Assembly: GCA_034231615.1 (NCBI GenBank)
Contig: CM067322.1
Location: forward strand, 62,387,032 to 62,451,031
DNA: 64,000 bases
Source of the DNA: Meghimatium bilineatum
Taxonomy: Eukaryota; Mollusca; Gastropoda; Stylommatophora; Philomycidae
Direction of reading: 5' to 3'
The translations under genes and the position numbers were made by a program. Shown here piece by piece: positions 55,285-64,000 of the stretch (position 1 is the first letter of the stretch; the number at the start of each line of letters is the position of its first letter). A model generated the notes under the pieces. It made no database searches and had not been told where the DNA came from. It saw nothing but the letters and a program-made list of their open reading frames with translations.

Positions 55285-55860
55285 TAAATATTTAGAAAGT
55301 GTCTTTACAGAAGATGGTAAACTCGAAAGAAAGATCAAAAGAAGATGCCAGAAAACAAATGACGTGACTTACCAGTTGTCGCCAATACTCAAACACCCAT
55401 TAATCTGTATCGCTACAAAATGACAATTGGTAAACAATATTTGTATGCTAACTGTGTTATCAATGTCAAACATGGTCCATGACAAATACACTAGCGAAAA
55501 ATATCACAGTGTGTGAAATAAGATGTTTGAGGACAGTAATAAATGTCACCAGAAGAGACAGGCGAAGACATGAAGATATCAGGAAAGAAATAAAGACTAT
55601 ATCAAGTCAAGACTACATCGAAAGACAACATACCAAGTGGTTTGGTTATGTTACGAGAATGGAACAAACGCAACCAATCCTTCTTGCATACAATAGCAGA
55701 GGATCAACTACAAGGTAAAGAAAGACCAAGAACTTGATGGGTAGAGACAATCAAAGAAACATTAAAGAGACACTGGCCGATCATGGCCAGTGCGACCCAA
55801 ATGGCCAAAGACAGACGTCAACTTCCCTCCTCCACGACGCTTAACGGCAAATTGAAAATT
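55285..55860 (+). mobile_element. LINE 3' remnant, family B
   Basis: RCQKTNDVTYQLSPILKHPL, LCYQCQTWSMTNTLAKNITV, CEIRCLRTVINVTRRDRRRH and IERQHTKWFGYVTRMEQTQ follow the order of the 36.6 kb copy. It then continues frame-broken to HWPIMASATQMAKDRRQLP. The RT catalytic motifs are missing. Confidence 0.78.
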
Positions 55861-56089
55861 ATCCTGTTTCTATGTTATTTATGTTTGCAAGTAGACTTAT
55901 TGGTCTTTCTATTTTAACGAATACGGATGTTATATGTTTGTGGTCCTGAGGACACTCAATACTTGTACTGAATTTTCGCTTTTGTAATAGTCCTTGTCTC
56001 GATTAGTCCATTCTCAGTGACTTGAGTACACAATTTGAATGTCTTGACAAAATCGTATCTTTTTGGGGGAATGCGGTTAGTAAAGTAAG
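55861..56089. other. no recognised feature
   Basis: Spacer between two LINE copies. Confidence 0.35.
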
Positions 56090-57955
56090 GAAAAATCAGA
56101 AATAATGTCTATTCGCAGGGAACCAATAGAAGCAACATAAAGATAAATTATCAACTACTGAAGCAAGTGCAGGATTTAAATATCTTGGGGACATTATTAC
56201 AGTCGACGGAAGAATGGACAGAGAGTTTAAGAAAAGAATTATAAAATGCAACTATGTAAATTAGAACTTACATCAATCTTCAAACAGAAATATATCCCGA
56301 TAAAAACCAAAATGCAAATCATATATTCAATCTTCATACACATATTTGTTATACGGTAAATGTCAGAAATGGACACTAACTAAATAACAAGAGAGAAAGC
56401 TTACTACGTGTGAAATAAGATTTCTACGAAAAGTAATAAAGAAAACAAGAAGAGATCACGTGCGGAATAAAGAGTTTACAGGGACTAGAGGAACAACTTC
56501 TGCGATCAAGTATATTGATAAACGGAGACTGCAATGGTTTGACTACTTAATGAGAATGAACTCATACTGGCCAGCAGCAAGAATATACAACATGACAATG
56601 AACCCATACTGGCCAGCAGCAAGAATATACAACATGAGAATGAACCAATACTGGTCAGCAGCATGAATATACAACATGAGAATGAACCAATACTGGTCAG
56701 CAGCATGAATATACAACATGAGAATGAACTCATGCTGGCCAGCAGCAAGAACATACAACATGAGAATTAACCAATACTGGTCAGCAGCAAGAACATACAA
56801 CATGAGAATGAACCAATACTGGTCAGCAGCAAGAACATACAACATGAGAATGAACCCATGCTGGCCAGCAGCATGAATATACAACATGAGAATGAACTCA
56901 TGCTGGCCAGCAGCAAGAACATACAACATGAGAATGAACCAATACTGGTCAGCAGCAAGAACATACAACATGAGAATGAACCAATACTGGTCAGCAGCAA
57001 GAACATACAACATGAGAATGAACCCATGCTGGCCAGCAGCATGAATATACAACATGAGAATGAACTCATGCTGGCCAGCAGCAAGAACATACAACATGAG
57101 AATGAACCAATACTGGTCAGCAGCAAGAACATACAGCATGAGAATGAACCAATACTGGTCAGCAGCAAGAACATACAACATGAGAATGAACCCATGCTGG
57201 CCAGCAGCATGAATATACAACATGAGAATGAACTCATGCTGGCCAGCAGCAAGAACATACAACATGAGAATTAACCAATACTGGTCAGCAGCAAGAACAT
57301 ACAACATGAGAATGAACCAATACTGGTCAGCAGCAAGAACATACAACATGAGAATGAACCCATGCTGGCCAGCAGCATGAATATACAACATGAGAATGAA
57401 CTCATGCTGGCCAGCAGCAAGAACATACAACATGAGAATGAACCAATACTGGTCAGCAGCAAGAACATACAACATGAGAATGAACCAATACTGGTCAGCA
57501 GCAAGAACATACAACATGAGAATGAACCCATGCTGGCCAGCAGCATGAATATACAACATGAGAATGAACTCATGCTGGCCAGCAGCAAGAACATACAACA
57601 TGAGAATGAACCAATACTGGTCAGCAGCAAGAACATACAACATGAGAATGAACCAATACTGGTCAGCAACAAGAACATACAACATGAGAATGAACTCATA
57701 CTGGCCAGCAGCAAGAACATACAACATAAGAATGAACTCATGCTGGCCAGCAGCATGAATATAAAACATGAGAATGAACTAATACTGGCCAGCAGCAAGA
57801 ACATACAACATGAGAATGGAAACAGCCACATACGGAGGAAGACCAAGAAGAAGGAATAATGTGGATTGAACGAGTTATCATCGTCATGAGATCTCACAAT
57901 ATTGCTGAACATCAAGAGAGTAGACGTGCCATAGCCCGAACACCGATCGTCATTC
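56090..57955 (+). mobile_element. LINE remnant, family C, with internal 42-bp array
   Basis: Begins with AGFKYLGDIITVDGRMDREF (about 56,165-56,225), continues with frame breaks to TRRDHVRNKEFTGTRGTTSA and YIDKRRLQWFDYLMRMNSYW. It then enters the tandem array, and leaves it in the same frame as MRMETATYGGRPRRRNNVD. After the ORF, ACCGATCGTCATTCAATCAC matches 23,505 (ACCGATCCTCAATCAATCCT). Single-copy counterparts of both array-forming segments are at 23.3-23.56 kb. Confidence 0.8.
56530..57815 (+). repeat. 42-bp tandem array of a LINE coding segment with 168-bp higher-order unit
   Basis: The unit is AACATGAGAATGAACCAATA plus CTGGTCAGCAGCAAGAACAT and AC, about 30 copies. CCCATG starts at 56,855, 57,023, 57,191, 57,359 and 57,527, all 168 bp apart, so four 42-bp variants form a higher-order unit repeated at least five times. 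The unit codes for YNMRMNQYWSAART-type 14-residue peptides in the LINE frame. One variant in four has a TGA stop. The open frames of up to 408 codons on the minus strand are by-products. Confidence 0.97.
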
Positions 57956-58560
57956 AATCACGCGAGACCTTATAGCACAAGAGAGAAGAGACGCGAGGCC
58001 TTATATCACAAGTACAGAAAAGACGCGAGGCCTTATATCACAAGTACAGAAAAGACGTGATGCCTTATATCACAAGTACAGAAAAGACGCGAGGCCTTAT
58101 ATCACAAGTACAGAAAAGACGCGAGGCCTTATATCACAAGTACAGAACAGACGCGAGGCCTTATATCACAAGTACAGAAAAGACGTGATGCCTTATATCA
58201 CAAGTACAGAAAAGACGTGATGCCTTATATCACAAGAACAGAAAAGACGCGAGGCCTTATATCACAAGTACAGAACAGACGCGAGGCCTTATATCACAAG
58301 TACAGAAAAGACGTGATGCCTTATATCACAAGTACAGAAAAGACGTGATGCCTTATATCACAAGTACAGAAAAGACGTGAGGCCTTATAACACAAGTACA
58401 GAAAAGACGCAATGTCTTATAATCCCAATTACAGAAAAGACGCAATACCTTATAATCACAAGTACAGAAAAGACGCAATGCCTTATAATCACAAGTACAG
58501 AAAAGACGTGAGGCCATGTACTAAAAGTAGAGAAAAGACGCAAGGCCTTATATCACACGT
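57956..58560 (+). repeat. 32-bp tandem array in the 3' region of the same LINE
   Basis: Unit GACGCGAGGCCTTATATCAC plus AAGTACAGAAAA; starts at 57,990, 58,022 and 58,054. About 18 units with two main variants (GCGAGG and GTGATG). The first unit grades into LINE 3' sequence (GCGAGACCTTATAGCACAAG) whose single-copy homologue is GCGATGCCCTACAGCAAAAG at 23,521. Confidence 0.95.
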
Positions 58561-60149
58561 ATAGAGAAAAGACAATAGAAGCTGCAACCAACGACTCAAC
58601 TTACTCAATATTTCCATACTACAGCCTGCTAATAGACAAGGATTTGATCACGACTATCAGATGAAGGAAATTTTTAAGCATGACATTCTTTGTTCTATTC
58701 TGTCCCCTGTCTGCTTATGTGTACATATCTAAACGTTCAAGTAGTGCTGGGTACAATATGATATCAGTGTTAATCCCAATTTGCCCAAGATAACAGTAAT
58801 CCCATCTCATATAAATGCGCATAAATATAAAATAATAAAGACTTGATAATACAAGAGTTTAGAGAAGACTTGACATGTTCTCTTATTTTCTCTGAAACTG
58901 TCTCTAAGACTGCACAAGCTAAGCCGTGTCTCTTGTAAATTATACAGAGCTTCTGGTTCACGGTATCATCCCTCTAAAGTGATTCATGTGAAATTTCCTC
59001 GGGTTTTTCATTGGTCAAATTGTATATACCTTGCGTCGAAAGCAAATGAAAATCTTGGAGAAAAATCCAATGCGTCACTTCAGAAGTACAGTATGATCCC
59101 AATTTAGTCCACTGGTCTTATGCCGTGATTTTGGTCACGCTAAGAATATTTTTTTCCTCACTTATTTCTGATGTGTGTGAACCGGAAACGAACATCCTCT
59201 CATTCATTGCCAAACAATTGCGAACTGAGAACAACAAAAATAGTACATTTCCCAAGAGACCAGATGTAATCCGGTCACACTGGAAACAGTGTTAGGGCTA
59301 ACGTAACACTGAGCTGCAAGTAATAAAAACAAAAATATGTAAATCTGCAGTGATAACAAAGATAGATAACAGATGAAAGGACTATGTACAAATACATCAA
59401 AGGACGAGTGACGGGTTTGTCTGACAACTCTAGTGCTCACACTCTGAGTTATTGTACAATCTGTTATTGCTCCATTCCGGTATGACCTTGTTCACTGAAT
59501 ATACTTTCATGTGAGGACGTTTCCTGACATTATTATTACTCTTTACAACCGGTGTATACATTCGTGAATGTACACTAGTACATCTACGGGGTGTTGATTC
59601 ATTCCCTTGTTGACACATTTATCGTCCCACTAAATCCATCTACACAGAATCTCTGACTTGTAATCTGTGAAAAATATTTCAAAATAAAAAATATTCAGCG
59701 GGTTTTTTTTGTTTTTTGGGGGTTTTTTTATGTTTGTGTCTGGGGAGATTGCCTTAACCAATAATGAAAGAAAGCACACAAATACGGTACAAGGGCAGGA
59801 AATACTGGGAACGATTGGGGAGGAAGGGAAGGCGTGTAATTAATAAGTTTTAAGAGAAAGATGTATGAGAAGTTGAAGAAAGAAATATATATGAGTTGTT
59901 AAATGGAAAAGATGTGTGTGAAGAAAGAAATATGTATGAGATGCTGAATGTGTGTTAAGAAAGAAGGGTAGTAATGTTTTCAAAATATAAATGCAGTGTT
60001 GCCAATTCATTTTTTCAAAATAAAAAAATAATTAAAAAAAATACTAACCTTGTGCTTTAAAAAAAAGGCATAGAAAGAACTAAATTTCGTTAAAAGAGCA
60101 CTATTAAAAAGCACTACCAGTGTTTCATTAAAATGTCATAAGATATCAT
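58561..60149. other. no recognised feature
   Basis: About 1.6 kb without supported genes or elements; a G/T-rich homopolymer stretch lies at 59,700-59,735. Confidence 0.4.
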
Positions 60150-60220
60150 ATTAAAAATAATGTTATTCTAGAAGTAATGTTATTCTAGAAGTAATGTTAT
60201 TCTAGAAGTAATGTTATTAT
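60150..60220. repeat. 17-bp tandem repeat, about four units
   Basis: GTTATTCTAGAAGTAAT repeated. Confidence 0.9.
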
Positions 60221-60676
60221 AGATATGCGAAATCAGTCAGACAACATATTTTCATTTTCTATAGATATTCTTTACTGCATTTAGTGTTGTCAACTCATTT
60301 GTATTAAAAGGTATTATCCTCCTGCCAAAAATTCCAACCAAAAATAATGGGGAAAAAACTTTTTTTAAATTGGTAAGAATGACTAAAGACATTCTGAAAA
60401 ATGTTACAAGATTTTCCATTATAATTCATCACTATTAGTTAATATTAAAACATGTTTATTCTAGATCTGCCAAATCCCAGGCAGAAAAGTCTCCTTAAAT
60501 TTATGTAGCATTCTCTAGCTGTTCCTATATGTACAGGTTGCAAAAAGGATAATGATGTTGATGGTTGGAACAAACTTTCATACAAATTGCGTTCTCTGAC
60601 AATATTTTTCAAGAATAACTTTAGGGTCTTTAGGTAGTTTATAATTACAACAGCATTTAACATTCTATATTTAGTA
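60221..60676. other. no recognised feature
   Basis: AT-rich spacer. Confidence 0.35.
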
Positions 60677-60915
60677 TTGCCACGTTAGCGCAGTGGTTAG
60701 CGCACTGGCTTCCCCAGTTGAGGCGGAAATGTTTTTCAGATCGCAACGGCTCGCAGGTCGACCCAGCCTTAAATGGGTACCGGATTAATCCGGGAAGTAA
60801 AGACTGCGAGGGAGAGGAGATGGCTATCGCCCTCATTTGCAGAGCCTCTGAAATGTGAGATCGCTAACATCTCGCACTCCTACGGCATTCATAAATGCTA
60901 TGGGTTACTTTACTT
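60677..60915 (+). mobile_element. tRNA-derived SINE-III
   Basis: CGTTAGCGCAGTGGTTAGCG carries an A-box. GCAGGTCGACCC about 70 bp later is a B-box-like stretch. The body contains AATGGGTACCGGATTAATCC, then GGGAAGTAAAGACTGCGAGG and TGTGAGATCGCTAACATCTC. It ends in T-rich DNA (TTTACTTTTTTAAA). It has the structure of a Pol III-transcribed SINE; single copy in this window. Confidence 0.82.
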
Positions 60916-61244
60916 TTTTAAATTTAGTATCGCTACTTTAGAATTATCAGAAGACACACTGTAGTACCATGTGATACAGCTAGTTGAAGATAATAGCACA
61001 CACGTTTAACTAGATTTAGATAAGGACTTTCAGACTGTACTTGTTTGTACGCTCCAGTGCATACACCGGTCATGACATATTCATTATCATTCCCTAGTGC
61101 AACTAATCGTTGAAATTTAAGTCTTCCTTTTCAAATATTCCTTCACAGCATTGCATATTTCGTCAGCGTTATAGTCTAAAAATTCACCATATCTACCCCA
61201 AAAAAAAAAAACAACAATTCTCCATGTTTTCTATTTTTGGAGTT
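60916..61244. other. no recognised feature
   Basis: Spacer with an A-run at 61,200-61,210. Confidence 0.35.
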
Positions 61245-61750
61245 TTCTATTCAGATGAGATTTGACCTCAGCATCTGCCATCACGGGGCTATGTTTCCTT
61301 CACTCTCTATTGAGCGCAACGACGGTCTTGACTGCCTCCTGAAAGACCATAAGAATATAGAAGATTCATGGCACGTCATCTATACAATCCCGTAGTCGTA
61401 ACCTTCGATAACAGTTACAATGTTGTTCCGACATGCCGACATTGTGCTTGAGCTAGTTACGGGCACGGCGTTAGTGGGCGGAGCAACATAGAAACCTGTC
61501 GCAAGGGCCAGAGTTGTGCCCTGATGTCGACATCTGTTTCGGTGGCATTAGACTCGAAACACAATCGAATCAAATGGCTGCTGCAACAGAGGGCGGAGCA
61601 CTTATGGGAATGCCCAACGTGCTGTGAGGCCAGTTTCTAATCAAGAATCAAGAAGAATAAATACCATAAGAATATGTATCCATTCCTCGCCAGGAGTTAT
61701 GCCTTCTGGGGCGAACATCTGTTTAACGGTATCCTCGACACGACAAACCC
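61245..61750 (-). mobile_element. LINE pre-RNase H segment, family G, interrupted
   Basis: The minus strand reads FQEAVKTVVALNRE and DAEVKS-type residues at 61,255-61,370, and GVDTVKQMFAPEGITPGEEW-like residues at 61,655-61,735. It matches 8.46-8.69 kb block by block. The two blocks are separated by a plus-strand fragment. Confidence 0.6.
61440..61645 (+). mobile_element. nested LINE 3' end, family G
   Basis: Plus strand: KWLLQQRAEHLWECPTCCEA, the C-terminal end of a family G ORF, preceded by a degraded RNase H end. It lies within a minus-strand copy of the same family. Confidence 0.55.
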
Positions 61751-62159
61751 ACTATTTTCCTATCTTGAACTTGTTACCCTTCACACGAGGGAGCTCACTG
61801 TATATTGAATAATATGTGGCGGAACTCACTCTGGGATATGCGCGATTTTCCAACAGGACTGTAGAACTGTCGAGTAACTCAAATAGAACTACAAATCAAT
61901 AGTACGCTTCCCTGTTCACAATCGAACTACCAGTACTGAAAATATTGTAGTTCACCAAGATTATATAATCCAAAACATGGTGAATGTTTTACAAATCATC
62001 ATAGCAAAGTTATTTTAGTGTTTACTGACTCAATGTGCCATGAAAGAGGAGGTTACATTTGGAATAGGTCAGCGACGTCAAAGTTCATGAATTCAAACAT
62101 AATATTTCTACATCGGCAAAAGGGGTAAGATAGAAAACTTTTTGCCAAAAGATTGCAAA
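61751..62159. other. no recognised feature
   Basis: No supported feature. Confidence 0.35.
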
Positions 62160-62440
62160 TGAGAAGACACGACTTCTGCTTTTGTTCTCAAACTCTTTCA
62201 TATTAACATGATGTAGTCCGGAGAACGGAATGCGTTGTGTTAGGTTTACAGCTTTGCTGTGAAATCTGCGCATTTCAGCCTTATACATCCTACTTCAGCA
62301 TTACATTTAGGTCCCTTTGAACGTCTATGGGATGGGACAGTCACGTCCAACCCAAACCCATTTAGTCGCCTTTTATGACATGCATGGATGGTAAATAGTG
62401 GCGCGATATTCTTTGCTCCAATTTCGGGCTCGACAACACG
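62160..62440 (-). mobile_element. SINE-I copy, near full length
   Basis: TTGTTCTCAAACTCTTTCAT, GATGTAGTCCGGAGAACGGA, ATGCGTTGTGTTAGGTTTAC, CTGTGAAATCTGCGCATTTC, AGTCGCCTTTTATGACATGC and TTTGCTCCAATTTCGGGCTC in reverse order. Confidence 0.85.
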
Positions 62441-62834
62441 TCAGTTCCTGTTCCATGTTACAGAGTTGAAAATTTGGTGTAGCCAGAAACGAGAATCAAT
62501 GTACTCTTGGCAGAATAGCTGTTATCTACCAAATGCACGGTGTATAAGAACAAAAACACTGTTTAAGGTTTTAAAAATGTATGCACTAAACATTTTGACC
62601 AGGAGGTCTTTATTGCGATAAAAACAAACCAACAAGTACAAAATGGCACATAAAATATCTAGGAAGTCCTGTTAGAAAGTTCTATATAGTTGCCTATATA
62701 GAATGCAAGCCAAAAAGGGTTAAAATGCAGTTTTCCTTTCGACTCCACTGCGCTATAAAATGTTTAACAATTTTTCACCAGCATAGTTAAGTATTCAGTC
62801 CGTATGTTATAGAGGTTTAAAAGGGAAGAAAAAA
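62441..62834. other. no recognised feature
   Basis: Spacer between oppositely oriented SINE-I copies. Confidence 0.35.
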
Positions 62835-63070
62835 ACTGAGACATTATTAATGTCCATGCACGTCGTAAAAAGCGACTAAGTAGTGTTTGGTGGAATTGGC
62901 TGCCCCCCATCCATAGAGGCTCAAAATTTATGTTGAAGTGGGATATTTCAGGCTGAAAGTCGCAGATATCGCAGTAAATCTATAAACCATGGTGCAACGC
63001 ATTCCGTTCTCCGACCTACATCCTACTAATTAGCATAGGTTTGAGAATGAATGTAGAAGAAGAAGAGGCT
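62835..63070 (+). mobile_element. SINE-I copy, near full length
   Basis: GTCCATGCACGTCGTAAAAA, AGCGACTAAGTAG, TATGTTGAAGTGGGATATTT, AAGTCGCAGATATCGCAGTA, CATTCCGTTCTCCGACCTAC and GTAGAAGAAGAAGAGG. Faces the copy at 62.16-62.44 kb. Confidence 0.85.
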
Positions 63071-63790
63071 AACAACTATATAAGAAAACATATAGTACTT
63101 GCTATTTGTTGTGAACCGACAACATTGCTCTCCATAAATGTCCATAGCTGTTTAGTCGTCAATAGCAGTTGTCGAAGAGTATACATACCGATAGACCTTC
63201 TCATTCGCTGGTTTACAACATTTCTCATTATGCGGTGCAAGCATCCACTACTACTAGTTATACATTTGATACCGAATTTCTCAAATCTCAGCCTAAATAA
63301 GTCATCTATCACCTGGTCGGCATTCAGCATGTTTCGAGAATCAATTTCGGTACATCCCATAATTCAATGCCAACTTCCTGTATAATGATGTCTTGGAGGC
63401 AAGCCTGTCTGCTCTCTCATTACCGCTACCACCATGATGTCCTGGGCAGTAGATCCATGTTACACTGTGAAGGTTGAATATAGCTATAGATGTCATCCAC
63501 TCATGTCGACACGGTAATGGTTTATGTATAGAAACATGGACTTGGAGTCTGACACAACAGCTGCACTTGTGAGAACCCAGAGACCCATTTGGGATGCAAG
63601 TAACAGCCTCATTCCTATACTGTATGTAATTGGTATGTATGCTCCGCTGTGCTCATGCAATAACTACTGCGAGAATGTGTTATAAAACCACAGCAAGACT
63701 TCTCACGACGCACAAATCCATCCGTGATAACAATAATATCTTCAGCGCAATTCGCTGATCGAATTAAATTGTTTTTCTATTGTCCCAATC
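63071..63790 (-). mobile_element. LINE RNase H domain and C-terminus, family G
   Basis: Minus strand: IIVITDGFVRREKSCCGF (first Asp, about 63,740). VVSDSKSMF (second Asp, about 63,545) and WIYCPGHHGGSGNERADRLA (last block, about 63,400-63,450) follow. The C-terminal open frame (63,360-63,076) then reads DQVIDDLFRLRFEKFGIKCI and ends TTKQLWTFMESNVV. Three of the four RNase H catalytic positions are visible; frameshifts break the domain. Confidence 0.75.
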
Positions 63791-64000
63791 CCTATATTCC
63801 CTGTCACGTGTGATCGTGACGTGAGAGCCTGTCATAATCTCAGCGATTAAGCACCATCTCCTAACCTCATGTTAGCAAAATCGAAACTGGTCTACAGTCA
63901 TTTCCGTTTGAGCCATTCATGGCATGTCACTTTTAATTCTTGTGCTTTAAGATCGTTCATATTCTTGTGCATATTCCGTATCACATATCTGTCATTGTAT
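63791..64000. other. no recognised feature
   Basis: Window edge; probably the upstream part of the same LINE, but nothing was recognised. Confidence 0.35.

Noticed and set aside
56543..57769. A 408-codon open frame on the minus strand
   Set aside because: It is entirely within the 42-bp array. Its length follows from a period divisible by three and no stop in the unit, and the array derives from the opposite strand of a LINE.

Overview
This window looks like AT-rich, gene-poor nuclear DNA from an animal, most plausibly a mollusc (a freshwater pulmonate snail is my best guess, at modest confidence). The evidence is an abundance of decayed LINE retrotransposons of several clades, tRNA-derived and other SINE-like repeats, Tc1, hAT and mariner-type DNA transposon remnants, very many minisatellites, and one well-conserved animal gene exon. 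A SPIN-like hAT MITE at 34.34-34.52 kb fits, because SPIN is known from tetrapods, a triatomine bug and the pond snail Lymnaea. Nothing bacterial, viral or organellar was recognised.

Host gene: the only convincing one is the first coding exon of a steroid 5-alpha-reductase (SRD5A family) on the minus strand at 25,404-25,720. It keeps the two substrate-contacting residues of the family and ends in a good splice donor. Its later exons should lie at lower coordinates, but I could not find them.

Layout. 0-4.5 kb: LINE remnants, including a minus-strand LINE nested in an RNase H-bearing LINE with an 11-bp target duplication. 4.7-6.1 kb: CpG-rich 25-bp minisatellite. 6.5-14.7 kb: LINE remnants, a 59-bp and a 26-bp minisatellite, (TA)n. 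15-20.4 kb: SINE-like repeats, foldback elements and a hairpin. 20.9-22.5 kb: a ~48-bp minisatellite invaded by two LINE fragments, each with its target duplication. 23-28 kb: LINE fragments, the SRD5A exon, a hAT MITE. 28.2-31.6 kb: about 79 copies of a 43-bp unit carrying a tRNA A-box. 31.6-38.9 kb: LINEs, the SPIN-like MITE, and a reverse transcriptase gene with an in-frame tandem expansion. 39-45 kb: SINEs, minisatellites, two LINEs. 46-51.6 kb: degenerate 34-bp repeats and a Tc1 transposase split by about 2.7 kb. 52-54.7 kb: three TIR elements. 55.3-58.6 kb: two LINE remnants, one carrying two different internal tandem arrays. 58.6-64 kb: sparse DNA, a tRNA-SINE, RNase H LINE fragments.

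Main pattern: at least seven tandem arrays lie inside LINE-derived sequence, and in most cases the repeat unit can be traced to a LINE coding segment present once in another copy in this window. The LINEs therefore appear to be recurrent seeds for minisatellites here. All LINE open frames are broken, so nothing in the window looks like a currently active autonomous element. LINE family letters (A to H) and SINE numerals are local labels used only in this annotation.
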